This document shows, in pieces, positions 37,489-46,174 of a stretch of 64,000 nt of DNA (position 1 is its first letter; each line of letters starts with the position of its first letter). Origin of the DNA: Paracoccus lichenicola (GTDB lineage: Bacteria; Pseudomonadota; Alphaproteobacteria; Rhodobacterales; Rhodobacteraceae). Made by a program: the position numbers and the translations under genes. The stretch is taken from NCBI RefSeq assembly GCF_009708075.1, contig NZ_WMBT01000002.1, positions 186,001 to 250,000 of the forward strand, given 5' to 3'. The notes below the pieces were generated by a model. It had not been told where the DNA came from, searched no databases, and was given only the letters and a program-made list of their open reading frames with translations.

Positions 37489-38588
37489 TTGAAGGTCTTT
37501 CGGGGGTCGAAGGCATCGCGCACGCCTTCGAAGACGAAGACCAGCAGCGACAGCATGATGGCGAATGTGAAGAACGCGGTGAAGGCCAGCCAGGGCGCCT
37601 GCAGGTTCTGCTTGGCCTGCAAGGCCAGTTCCCCCAGAGACGGCGCGGATGCCGGCAGGCCATAGCCCAGGTAATCCAGCGCCGCCAAGCCGCTGATCGT
37701 GCCGGTCACGACAAAGGGCAGCATGGTCAGCGTGGCGACCATGGCGTTGGGCAGGATGTGGCGGAACATGATGGTGCGGTCGCCCACCCCCAAAGCGCGG
37801 GCGGCGCGGACATATTCGAAGTTGCGCGCCCGCAGGAACTCGGCGCGCACCACGCCCACAAGCGCGGGCCAGCCGAACAGGATGGTGACGAAGACCAGCA
37901 GCCAGAAGCTGCGCCCCAGGATCGCGAACAGGATGATGATGACGTAAAGCGAGGGAGTGGAGGCCCAGATCTCCAGCACGCGCTGGAACACCAGGTCCGT
38001 GCGCCCGCCGAAATAGCCCTGAATCGCCCCCGCCGTGATGCCGACGACGGACGCCACCACCGTCACGATCAGCGTGAACAGGATCGAGATGCGGAAGCCA
38101 TAGATCACGCGGGCCAGCACGTCGCGCGCGGTATCGTCGGTTCCCAGCCAATGCGTGGCGTCCGGGGCGCTCGGGGCGCTGCCGACGTTGTTGATGGTGG
38201 AATAATGGAACGGGATCGGCGGCCAGATCATCCAGCCTTGCTCGGCCTTTGGAATGTCGCTGGTGCCCGCTTCCACGGCGGCGATCAGATCCTCGGGCGT
38301 GTCCCAGCAGTCCTGCCGCCCGCCGGTCCTGATGAGGCATTGCACGGCAGGGTCGGTGTAGATCGCCTCGGTCCCGAAATCGCCGCCGAAGGCCGTTTCG
38401 GGATAGAAGTTGTAGGCGGGGAAATAAAGCTCGCCCCGGTAGCTGGCGACGATGGGCTTGTCGTTGGCCACGATTTCCGCGCACATCGCCACCACGAACA
38501 GCACCGAAAAGACCACCAGCGACCAGAAGGCCCGGCCGTTGCGCCGGAAACTGCGCCAGCGGCGGCGGTTGAGTTCGGACAAGGCCAT
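37485..38588 (-). CDS. yejE: Microcin C / oligopeptide ABC transporter permease YejE
   Basis: The 367-residue permease has an N-terminal RRRWRSFRRNGRAFWSL start, one helix, a long periplasmic segment with PIVASYRGELYFPAYNFYPE typical of YejE, and five further helices with the EAA loop (ARNFEYVRAARALGVGDRTI). It ends FEGVRDAFDPRKTFK as in the OppC/YejE family. It overlaps yejB by one base (TGATG) and yejF by four. Confidence 0.93.
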
Positions 38589-39664
38589 CAGCCGGCCCTC
38601 GATTCAAAGTCGATGCGGGGATCGACGAAGACATACATCATGTCCGACAGGATCCCCACGACCAGGCTCAGCAGGCCGAAGACGTAAAGCGTGCCGAAGA
38701 TCACCGGATAGTCGCGCTGCACCGCGGCCTCGAACCCCAGGCGGCCCAGGCCGTCCAGCGAAAAGACCGTCTCGATCAGGATCGAGGCGCCGAAGAACAC
38801 GCCCAGGAAGACCGAGGGAAAGCCCGCGATCACGATCAGCATGGCGTTGCGGAAAACGTGGCCGTAAAGGACGCGGCCCTCGGTCAGGCCCTTGGCGCGG
38901 GCGGTGATGACGTATTGCTTGTTGATCTCGTCCAGGAAGCTGTTCTTGGTCAGCAGCGTCAGCGTGGCAAAGCTGGAAATGGTCGAGGCCACGACCGGCA
39001 GCGTGGCGTGCCAGGCATAGTCCTTGATCTTGCCCCACAGGCTCAGGTCGGCAAAGTTGTCGCTGGTCAGCCCCCGCAGCGGGAAGATCTGCCAATAACT
39101 GCCGCCCGCGAACAGCACCATCAGCAGCACCGCGAACAGGAAGGCCGGGATCGCATAGGCCATGATGATGACGGCGGATGTCCAGGTGTCGAAGCGCGTC
39201 CCGTCCCGCGTGGCCTTGCGGATCCCCAAGGGGATCGAGATCAGATAGGCCAGCAGCGTGGACCACAGGCCCAGGGTGATCGACACGGGCATCTTTTCGA
39301 CCACCAGGTCGATCACGCTGATCGAGCGGAACCAGGACGTGCCGAAGTCGAAGGTCAGGTAATTGCCCATCATCGACAGGAACCGCTGCAAGGGCGGCTT
39401 GTCGAAGCCGAATTCCTTTTCCAGTTGGGCGATGAATTCGGGTGGCAGGCCGCGCGCGCCCTCGTATCCCTCGACCACGCCGGTGTCGGCCCCCGCGCCA
39501 GCGCCGGATATGTTGCTGAAGGCGTCGCCCGATCCCTGCACTTGCGCGGCGATCTGTTCGATGGGACCGCCGGGGACGAATTGCGTCAGGGTGAAGTTCA
39601 CCACCATGATCCCGATCAGCGTCGGGATGATCAGCAGCAACCGCCGCAGGATATAGGCGCCCAT
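38588..39664 (-). CDS. yejB: Microcin C / oligopeptide ABC transporter permease YejB
   Basis: The 358-residue permease begins MGAYILRRLLLIIPTLIGIM, then the VPGGPIEQI segment of OppB-type permeases, and a periplasmic insert rich in Gly/Ala, followed by five helices with the inner loop (INKQYVITARAKGLTEGRVL). It pairs with YejE. It is separated from yejA by 91 bases that contain a stable hairpin. Confidence 0.93.
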   Translation of the reverse strand: MGAYILRRLLLIIPTLIGIMVVNFTLTQFVPGGPIEQIAAQVQGSGDAFSNISGAGAGADTGVVEGYEGARGLPPEFIAQLEKEFGFDKPPLQRFLSMMGNYLTFDFGTSWFRSISVIDLVVEKMPVSITLGLWSTLLAYLISIPLGIRKATRDGTRFDTWTSAVIIMAYAIPAFLFAVLLMVLFAGGSYWQIFPLRGLTSDNFADLSLWGKIKDYAWHATLPVVASTISSFATLTLLTKNSFLDEINKQYVITARAKGLTEGRVLYGHVFRNAMLIVIAGFPSVFLGVFFGASILIETVFSLDGLGRLGFEAAVQRDYPVIFGTLYVFGLLSLVVGILSDMMYVFVDPRIDFESRAG

Positions 39665-39711
39665 CGGATCGACCTTGCCCCTTGCGGGCCTTCGCGGCCC
39701 CGTTTCCTTTA

Positions 39712-39732
39712 TCCGGCCCTTGTCGGGCCGGA
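39712..39732 (-). other. Intercistronic hairpin between yejA and yejB
   Basis: A perfect 8-bp inverted repeat TCCGGCCC-N5-GGGCCGGA lies between the yejA stop and the yejB start on the minus strand. No T-run follows, so it is more likely an mRNA-stabilising or partial termination hairpin that raises binding-protein levels over permease levels, as found in many ABC operons. Confidence 0.5.
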
Positions 39733-39755
39733 CCGCCGGGAAATCAACCCTGCCA

Positions 39756-41618
39756 TCAGCGGATCGCGCCCGCGGCCTTCAGTTCCGCCTCGCGTGCGGT
39801 GTCCGCCCACCAGAAATCCAGCGTGCCGAGCGCATAGGGCGGCATCGCCTCGGGGTGGCGATAGATGTCGTAATAGGCCAGCGTGTATTCGGCCTTGAAC
39901 CATTTGGGCACCCAGAAGCGCAGGCTGCGCAGCGCCCGGTCCAAGGCATTGATCGCCACGATGTTGTCCTCTTGCGTTTCCGCCTGCTGGCCGACCTCCA
40001 GCAGCCTGTCGATGGCGGGGTTCGCAAGGCCCATGGGGTTGAACACGTCGTCCTTGTCCTCGGACCCGAAGACCTGGCCGGCATAGCCGCCGATGGCATA
40101 GGACTGGCCCAGCGAATCCTCGACCATGTCGAAGTCCTTGGACCGGGTGCGCAACTGCATTTCCGCGTTGTCCACGCGGCGGTTGGTGGCGTCGATGCCG
40201 ATGGCGCGCAGGTTCTGGATGAAGGGGTTGATGATGCGGTCGTTGCCCACGTCGTCGTTCAGGATCTCGATCGTCAGGGCCTCGCCCGCGGCGTTGCGGC
40301 GCATCCCGTCGCTGCCGACGGTCCACCCGGCCTCGTCCAGCAGGGCCACGGCGCGGCGCATGTTCCCCCGGTCAAGCTGGCGTTCGCCCGACACCGGCTG
40401 GACCACGGCAGGGTCGGTCAGGATGCCCGGCGGCAGGTCGCCCGCCACGGGTTCCAGCAGCGCCTTTTCCGCGTCGGACGGCGGGCCGTCGGCGCGGAAC
40501 TCGCTGTTGTCCCAAAACGAATTGACCCGGGTTTCCAAACCGTACAGCAGCGTCTGATTGGTCCATTCGAAGTTGAACATCAGCCCGATCGCCTCGCGCA
40601 CGCGGATGTCCTGGAACTTGGCGCGGCGCAGGTTGAAGACCCAGCCGTCGCCGCTGGCGATTTCGCCATTCGGCAGCGTTTCCCGCACCACCGCGCCCGA
40701 GGCCAGCGCCGGAAAGTCGTAGCGCGTGGACCAGTGCATCGAGGATGTCTCGTTGCGGAAGGTGTATTCGCCCGCCTTGAAGGATTCGAACGCGCTGTCG
40801 AAATCGCCGAACATTTCATAACGAATGCGGTCGAAGTTGAAGCGGCCCCGGTTGATGGGCAGATCCTTGCCCCAGTAATCGGGGTTGCGCTTGACGACCA
40901 GGGTGCGGCCCATGTCGGCGCGGTCGAACATGTAGGGACCGGACCCGACATAGGGGATGGTGGTGCTTTGCTCCAGGTCGCGCTTGTTGTCCTCGAAGTC
41001 CTTTTTCGAGAACACGATCTGGCTGCCCATCTGGGAAATCACGTCGCGGCGGGGATAGCCTTCGGCGAAGGTGAACTTGATGCGGTGGTCGTCCAGAACC
41101 TCGGCCTTGGCGATCATCTGCTGCATCGCCATGCGGAAGGACGACAGGCCCTTGTCGCGCAGGGTCTCGAAGCTGAACAGCACGTCATGGGCGGTCAGGG
41201 GGGTGCCGTCGCTGAAGCGCGCCTCGGGGCGCAGGTTGAAGATCACCCAGTCCTTGCTGGGGGGATATTCCAGCGTCTCGCACAGAAGGCAGTAGTCCAC
41301 GCCCAGCTCGTCCGCCGGACTATCCATCAGCCGTTCAAGCTGGATCACCGCCAGGGCGATGGCGCGGCCGCGATGCGTGAAGGGGTTGAAGCTGTCGAAG
41401 CCGCCCACCGCGCCGAACGAGATCTCGCCCCCCTTCGGCGCCTCGGGGTTCACATAGCGGTAATGGGGAAAATCGGCGGGCAGCGCCGGTTCGCCGAACA
41501 GCGCGATGGCATGGGTCTTGATGACCTGTCCGTCCCCCTTGGTCCCCGATGCCTCTTGCGACAGGGCGGCGGATGCCGGGGCAAGGGCCAGGGCGGCGAT
41601 CAGGGCAAGGCGGTGCAT
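39756..41618 (-). CDS. yejA: Microcin C / oligopeptide ABC transporter substrate-binding protein YejA
   Basis: The 620-residue periplasmic protein has a signal peptide (residues 1-20, before SQEASG) and an SBP_bac_5 fold of the YejA type. LNPDYWGK-like KRNPDYWGKDLPI, FNFDRIRYEMF, and the ending region MPPYALGTLDFWWAD match that family. It delivers peptides to YejB/YejE. It is the first gene of the yejABEF operon. No lipobox is seen, so it is free in the periplasm. Confidence 0.93.
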   Translation of the reverse strand: MHRLALIAALALAPASAALSQEASGTKGDGQVIKTHAIALFGEPALPADFPHYRYVNPEAPKGGEISFGAVGGFDSFNPFTHRGRAIALAVIQLERLMDSPADELGVDYCLLCETLEYPPSKDWVIFNLRPEARFSDGTPLTAHDVLFSFETLRDKGLSSFRMAMQQMIAKAEVLDDHRIKFTFAEGYPRRDVISQMGSQIVFSKKDFEDNKRDLEQSTTIPYVGSGPYMFDRADMGRTLVVKRNPDYWGKDLPINRGRFNFDRIRYEMFGDFDSAFESFKAGEYTFRNETSSMHWSTRYDFPALASGAVVRETLPNGEIASGDGWVFNLRRAKFQDIRVREAIGLMFNFEWTNQTLLYGLETRVNSFWDNSEFRADGPPSDAEKALLEPVAGDLPPGILTDPAVVQPVSGERQLDRGNMRRAVALLDEAGWTVGSDGMRRNAAGEALTIEILNDDVGNDRIINPFIQNLRAIGIDATNRRVDNAEMQLRTRSKDFDMVEDSLGQSYAIGGYAGQVFGSEDKDDVFNPMGLANPAIDRLLEVGQQAETQEDNIVAINALDRALRSLRFWVPKWFKAEYTLAYYDIYRHPEAMPPYALGTLDFWWADTAREAELKAAGAIR

Positions 41619-41701
41619 CGGCGAACTCCGGTTGGTGTCCGCTGCACGCTAGGCAGCGCCGGGGACACGATCAAGCCGCGATTTCGTGAGGGGCTGCAAC
41701 G

Positions 41702-41730
41702 AAAAAGGCGCATCCGGGGATGCGCCCTTT
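41702..41730 (-). terminator. Rho-independent terminator of the cytochrome gene
   Basis: On the minus strand the 9-bp stem GGCGCATCC / GGATGCGCC (41707-41726) is followed by TTTTT. It lies 22 bases after the cytochrome stop. Confidence 0.88.
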
Positions 41731-41751
41731 CGGTCAGGTCCGATGCGAACC

Positions 41752-42285
41752 TTACTGCTGGGATTGCAGATAGGTGATGATGTCGGCGCGGTCCTGCGGA
41801 TCCTTGAGACCCGCGAAGGACATCTTGGTGCCCGGCACGACGCCCTTGGGGTTGGTCAGGAATTCCTGCAATGCCTCGGGCGTCCACTGCGGCGCGTCGG
41901 CCCTGTGTTCGACCATGGCGGGGGAATAGCTGAAGCCCGCGACCGCCGCGACCTCGCGGCCCACGACGCCGTTCAGGTGGGGGCCGACGCCGTCGGTGCC
42001 GTCCAGCTTGTGGCAGGCCTTGCACTTGCCGAAATCCTTTTCGCCCGCCGCCGCATCGGCGGAGGCCAGCAGGGCCGCGAAGTCGATGGTTTCCTCGGCC
42101 GCTTCCTCGCCGCCGGCGGCTTCCTCGACGGGGATGGTATAGGCCTGCGCGACTTCCTCACCCTCGCCATGATGGGCGGCGCCGACGTGATACAACGATC
42201 CCGCCGCCCAGTTGGCCAGCATCAGAAACAGCAGCGCGCCGATCAGCGCGCCGGCGGCCTTGGTCACGGTCATGGTGTTGAACAT
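41752..42285 (-). CDS. cycM: Membrane-anchored cytochrome c552
   Basis: The 177-residue protein starts [20 protein letters not shown], an uncleaved membrane anchor (about 8-27), then an acidic Glu-rich linker and a class I cytochrome c domain with haem site CKACH (88-92) and Met ligand in GTKMSFAG. This is very close to Paracoccus denitrificans CycM, which carries electrons from the bc1 complex to the aa3 oxidase. The ATG at 42285 matches the known N-terminus; an in-frame ATG at 42303 is less likely. Divergent from pheA. Confidence 0.9.
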   Translation of the reverse strand: MFNTMTVTKAAGALIGALLFLMLANWAAGSLYHVGAAHHGEGEEVAQAYTIPVEEAAGGEEAAEETIDFAALLASADAAAGEKDFGKCKACHKLDGTDGVGPHLNGVVGREVAAVAGFSYSPAMVEHRADAPQWTPEALQEFLTNPKGVVPGTKMSFAGLKDPQDRADIITYLQSQQ

Positions 42286-42401
42286 CGCGTGCGATCCCCG
42301 CATTGGTAAGCTCGTCAATTCGACGGGTATCTATCCGCTTTCGCTTTGAAGGATCAAGGTATAGTTGACCCCACGATCCTTCAAAATTCGGACAGCGGCC
42401 C

Positions 42402-43259
42402 ATGACGACCCCGACCAACCGCATCGCCTTCCAGGGCGAACCCGGCGCCTACAGCCACGAAGCCTGCCGCAAGGCGCGGCCCGGCATGGAGGCCCTGCCC
42501 TGCCGCACCTTCGAGGACGTGATCGAGGCCGTGCGCAGCCACCAGGCCGACCTGGCGATGCTGCCGGTCGAGAATTCCACCTATGGCCGGGTGGCCGACA
42601 TCCACCATCTGCTGCCCGAATCCGGCCTGCACATCATCGAGGAAGCCTTTGTCCGCGTCCATATCAGCCTGCTGGCGGTCCCCGGCACGGCGCTGTCCGA
42701 CGTGCGAGAGGCGATGAGCCACACGGTCCTGTTGGGCCAGTGCCGCGGCTTCATGCGCCGCCACGGCATCCGGCCGGTGACGGGCGCCGACACCGCCGGT
42801 TCCGCGAAGGAAGTGGCGTCCCGCGGCAATCCGTCGCTGGCGGCCCTGGCCGCACCGCTTGCGGGCGAGATCTATGGCCTGGATCGCCTGGCCGACGGGA
42901 TCGAGGATCGGCAGAACAACACCACGCGGTTCCTGATCATGTCGCGCCAGCCCGATTACAGCCGCCGGTCGGACCGGATGCTGACCTCGTTCGTGTTCCG
43001 CGTCCGCAACATTCCTGCCGCGCTTTACAAGGCGATGGGCGGGTTCGCCACGAACGGCGTCAACATGACCAAGCTGGAAAGCTACATGGTGGACGGCGTC
43101 TTCACCGCGACGCAGTTCTATGCCGACGTGGAAGGCCACCCCGAGGATCCGGCCCTGCAGCGCGCGCTGGAGGAACTGCGGTATTTCACCTCGTCGCTGG
43201 ACATACTGGGCGTCTATCCCGCCGATCCCCTGCGCGAGGCGCAGCGCCAGGCGGCCTAG
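42402..43259 (+). CDS. pheA: Prephenate dehydratase
   Basis: The 285-residue enzyme converts prephenate to phenylpyruvate in phenylalanine synthesis. It is the stand-alone form without chorismate mutase. FQGEPGAYSHEAC opens the catalytic domain, the catalytic TRF is in NNTTRFLIMSR, and a C-terminal ACT domain (about 195-275) holds the phenylalanine-sensing NMTKLESYMV segment. Its stop overlaps the stop of the convergent gene by four bases (CTAG). Confidence 0.95.
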   Translation: MTTPTNRIAFQGEPGAYSHEACRKARPGMEALPCRTFEDVIEAVRSHQADLAMLPVENSTYGRVADIHHLLPESGLHIIEEAFVRVHISLLAVPGTALSDVREAMSHTVLLGQCRGFMRRHGIRPVTGADTAGSAKEVASRGNPSLAALAAPLAGEIYGLDRLADGIEDRQNNTTRFLIMSRQPDYSRRSDRMLTSFVFRVRNIPAALYKAMGGFATNGVNMTKLESYMVDGVFTATQFYADVEGHPEDPALQRALEELRYFTSSLDILGVYPADPLREAQRQAA

Positions 43260-43708
43260 GCTGCCCGCAGGTGGGTCAGAAAATCGGCGATCCGCTGGTC
43301 ATACTTGCGGTCCAGCTGCGCCTTGCCCAGCTTGGCCGTCTGCAACAGCAGCCGCGCGCGCATGTTGCGCGGGCGGACCTCGGTCTCGAACAGCAGGCGC
43401 GACTTGACGAGGCTCAGGGCGACCACGGTCATGTTGATCGACAGGTCGAACTGGTCGGACTGCCCCTCCAGCGTGATCTGCGAAGGACGGTCGAAACGCG
43501 TCACCGCCAGCCGCATCGTCCGGCGCTGGCCGCGCCAGTTGAACTCCAGATCCCAGCCAAGCCCGATTCCCGGTTCCTCGGCCGGGTCGATCCGGCGAAC
43601 GAGAACGCCACGGGCCGTCAACGCCCTTTCGCTGCGGGAAAAATCGCCAGCGATTTCAAACAAGGTGCTTGCGGGAATGTTGGTGTCGATGCGGGTCGAG
43701 AATTTCAT
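43256..43708 (-). CDS. SRPBCC-fold protein
   Basis: The 150-residue protein begins MKFSTRIDTNIPASTLFEIAGD, the usual start of START/SRPBCC-fold proteins (lipid- or ligand-binding). The middle has alternating hydrophobic residues fitting the beta-sheet, and the C-terminus is a long helix (DRKYDQRIADFLTHL). Ligand and role are unknown. It is common next to pheA in Rhodobacteraceae as far as I can judge. It overlaps the pheA stop. Confidence 0.7.
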   Translation of the reverse strand: MKFSTRIDTNIPASTLFEIAGDFSRSERALTARGVLVRRIDPAEEPGIGLGWDLEFNWRGQRRTMRLAVTRFDRPSQITLEGQSDQFDLSINMTVVALSLVKSRLLFETEVRPRNMRARLLLQTAKLGKAQLDRKYDQRIADFLTHLRAA

Positions 43709-43988
43709 TCAGGCTGACCATCCGAGGCATGTCTGCGGCAAGAAACCGCGAACAGCGCGTTCATAATCTGATAACACCAGGAGATTCAACCGGGCAGGGA
43801 ACCATGACAGTCCATGCTTTCCGAACCAGGAACACTTGCTCTGCTTTTGCCAGGATAATGTGGCGGATTTGCATGTGCAATTCAATAAACCGTCCCGTCC
43901 TGCAATCCGAGGTTGAGAGACCGCATCGCCGCCGATAGCGTGATCTGGCCGGCGCACGAAAGCGCGGCAACCTGCGGACGGGGGGCGA
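43709..43988. other. Gene-free spacer
   Basis: This 280-base spacer separates two divergent genes and is richer in A+T than average. I see no RNA gene, no convincing palindrome and no open frame with a good ribosome site. It probably carries the two promoters, but I cannot place them firmly. Confidence 0.4.
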
Positions 43989-45863
43989 ATGCCAGACGGA
44001 ACGGGCGGGATCGAGCTTTCCGTTCGCCCGTCATCAGACCTGTGCGAGACGGTGGTGCTGCGTGTCCTGGCCACGACCGACATGCACATGAAGCTGCTGC
44101 CGCACGACTACCATGCCGACCGTCCCTGCGGCCGGGGAAGCCTGGCGCAGGTGGCATCCCTGGTGGAACGGCACCGGCGCATGGCACCGAACACCCTGCT
44201 GGTGGACAATGGCGATTTCCTGCAGGGCACGCCCTTGGGGGACCATGCCGCGCGGTCCGGCGGCAGGAACCACCCCGCGATCGCCGCGATGAACCTGATG
44301 GGCTATGACGCCGCCGCGATCGGCAACCACGACTTCGCCTTCGGCCTGGATGTCCTGCACGCGGCCGCGCGGCAGGCCCGCTTTCCCTTGCTGGCCGCGA
44401 ACCTGCGGGTCAGGGGGCGCGCGAACTTTCCGGGTTATGCGATCCTGCACCGGCAGGTCGTGACCGACAGCGGCCGCGCCGTCACGCTGCGCATCGGGCT
44501 GGTGGGCTTCCTGCCGCCGCAGACCACCGCCTGGGACCGCGACCTGGCCGGGCAGATGGAGTGCGACGACATCCTTGAAACGGCGCGCCGCGTCGTGCCG
44601 CAGATGCGCGCCGAAGGGGCGGACCTGGTGATCGCGCTGGCCCACAGCGGCATTTCCCCCCACCCCGCCGATCCGGGGTCCGAGAACGTGGCCGCCGATC
44701 TGGGCGCCCTGGACGGCATCGACGCCATCGTCGCGGGCCACACGCACGAGGTCTTTCCGGGAAAGGCCGCGGTCCTGGCGACCGGCATCGACCCGGTCCA
44801 AGGCATCCTGTGCGGCAAGCCCGCCGTCATGCCGGGCTTCGGCGGCTCTCATCTGGGGGTGATCGAACTGGCGCTGACCCGCGACAACGCGTCGGGCTGG
44901 CGCATGACCGGCGCGACGGCGCAATGCGAAACCGTGGATCCCCATCTTCCCCCCGCGCCCGCGGTCCTGCGGGCCGTGGTGCCCTCGCATCGTCGGACGC
45001 TGTCGCATCTGGGCACGCGCATCGGCGGCAGCGAACAGCGGATCAGCAGCTATTTCGCGCTGGTGGGCGTCGATCCGGCCCTGACGCTGGTGAACATGGC
45101 GCAACGCTGGTTCGTGCGCAAAAGCCTGCGCGGCACGGCCCTGGACGGGATCCCGGTGCTGTCGGCCGCCGCGCCCTTCCGCGCGGGCGGGCGGGGCGGG
45201 CCGCTGCATTATACCGACGTGGCGCCCGGGCGATTGCGGCTTGGCAACCTGACCGACATCTATTCCTTTCCGAACCGCATCTGCGCCCTGCCCCTCACCG
45301 GGGCCGAGCTTCGCGGCTGGCTGGAACGGTCGGCCAGCCTGTTCAACCGCATCCGGCCCGGCCGCCCCGACCAGCCCCTGGCCGATCCGCGCTTTCCGGC
45401 CTATCAGTTCGACGTGATCGAGGATCTGCGCTGGCACATCGACCTGTCGCAGCCCGCCGGCTTTTCGGCGGGCGGGACCGCCAGCGGCAACAGCCGCATC
45501 CGCGACCTGACCTGGCGGGGACGCCCGGTCCGCGACGGCGACACCTTCGTGCTGGCCACCAATTCCTATCGCCTTGCCGAATGCGGGTTGTTCGCGCCCC
45601 TGACCGCGGGCAAGGCATCGGTGGTGCCGCCCGGCCCGCAGACGCGCGACGTGATCCGCAACTATCTGCGCCAGCGCCGCCGGGTGTCGATCGACCCCGC
45701 CCCGGCCTGGCGGTTCGCCCCCCTGCCCGGCACCTCGGTCACGTTCGAGACCGGTCCCGGCGGCCTGTCCCTGCTGCCCTTGGTGGCCGACCGGACCACG
45801 CGGCGGATGGAGCATGTGGGCCAGACCGACGGCGGCTTTGCCCTTGTGCGGCTTCATCTGTGA
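43989..45863 (+). CDS. CpdB-like 2',3'-cyclic-nucleotide 2'-phosphodiesterase/3'-nucleotidase, no signal peptide
   Basis: The 624-residue protein is a metallophosphoesterase of the 5'-nucleotidase/CpdB family. Metal-site motifs in order are ATTDMHMKLLPHDY (about 28-41), VDNGDFLQGTPL, IGNHDFAFG, ALAHSG and VAGHTHEVF, then a C-terminal nucleotidase domain with the substrate stacking region (SFPNRICALPLTG). CpdB of E. coli is periplasmic; here the start MPDGTGGIELS has no hydrophobic segment, so the protein looks cytoplasmic, unless the true start was missed. The SRP RNA gene follows 37 bases later. Confidence 0.87.
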   Translation: MPDGTGGIELSVRPSSDLCETVVLRVLATTDMHMKLLPHDYHADRPCGRGSLAQVASLVERHRRMAPNTLLVDNGDFLQGTPLGDHAARSGGRNHPAIAAMNLMGYDAAAIGNHDFAFGLDVLHAAARQARFPLLAANLRVRGRANFPGYAILHRQVVTDSGRAVTLRIGLVGFLPPQTTAWDRDLAGQMECDDILETARRVVPQMRAEGADLVIALAHSGISPHPADPGSENVAADLGALDGIDAIVAGHTHEVFPGKAAVLATGIDPVQGILCGKPAVMPGFGGSHLGVIELALTRDNASGWRMTGATAQCETVDPHLPPAPAVLRAVVPSHRRTLSHLGTRIGGSEQRISSYFALVGVDPALTLVNMAQRWFVRKSLRGTALDGIPVLSAAAPFRAGGRGGPLHYTDVAPGRLRLGNLTDIYSFPNRICALPLTGAELRGWLERSASLFNRIRPGRPDQPLADPRFPAYQFDVIEDLRWHIDLSQPAGFSAGGTASGNSRIRDLTWRGRPVRDGDTFVLATNSYRLAECGLFAPLTAGKASVVPPGPQTRDVIRNYLRQRRRVSIDPAPAWRFAPLPGTSVTFETGPGGLSLLPLVADRTTRRMEHVGQTDGGFALVRLHL

Positions 45864-45900
45864 CGGGCTTGCATCGGCGGCGCAACCGGACTATCTAGCA

Positions 45901-46000
45901 CGCGAGAGGTTGGCGCGGGCAGGCGCCTCGCCAACCCGGTCAGGTCCGGAAGGAAGCAGCCGTAACGAGCCCCGCTTGGGTCGTTGTCCAGCCTCTCACC
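45901..46000 (+). ncRNA. ffs: Signal recognition particle RNA, small bacterial type (4.5S)
   Basis: The core GGTCAGGTCCGGAAGGAAGC (45938-45957) with the GGAA tetraloop and asymmetric loop is the universal SRP RNA signature on the plus strand. Flanks pair: GAGAGG (45904-45909) with CCTCTC (45992-45997). Length is about 100 bases. It binds Ffh and directs membrane proteins to the Sec translocon. A T/C-rich run follows. End positions are estimated to a few bases. Confidence 0.95.
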
Positions 46001-46044
46001 CTTTTCCCCTTTGCATTGGCGATGCTTGCAGCAACCCCTTGATC

Positions 46045-46104
46045 CTGCAAACGCGCTTTGCAGATTTTCAGTTTTCCTATTATCCTGACTGCATCGTTTG
46101 CAAA
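46045..46104 (+). promoter_or_regulatory. Candidate pccB promoter with TTTGC palindromes
   Basis: Upstream of pccB there is a perfect inverted repeat CTGCAAA-N5-TTTGCAG (46045-46063), a -10-like TATTAT (46078-46083) and a self-complementary TTTGCAAA (46097-46104). The ScfR family regulator PccR of Rhodobacter is reported to act through TTTGCAAA-N4-TTTGCAAA on propionyl-CoA carboxylase genes. The match here is to the half sites, not the full paired motif, so regulation by a PccR homologue is inference. Confidence 0.55.
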
Positions 46105-46174
46105 TTTTCTCGATTTCGCTTCTCTGGCTTGTGTCTCGCGATTACGCTGCCTTTGCGAAATTGGGGGCGTCGTC

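Noticed and set aside
43804-43938. 44-codon frame in the 43709-43988 spacer
   Set aside because: Ribosome site is poorly placed, composition is not coding-like, and the product has no recognisable feature.
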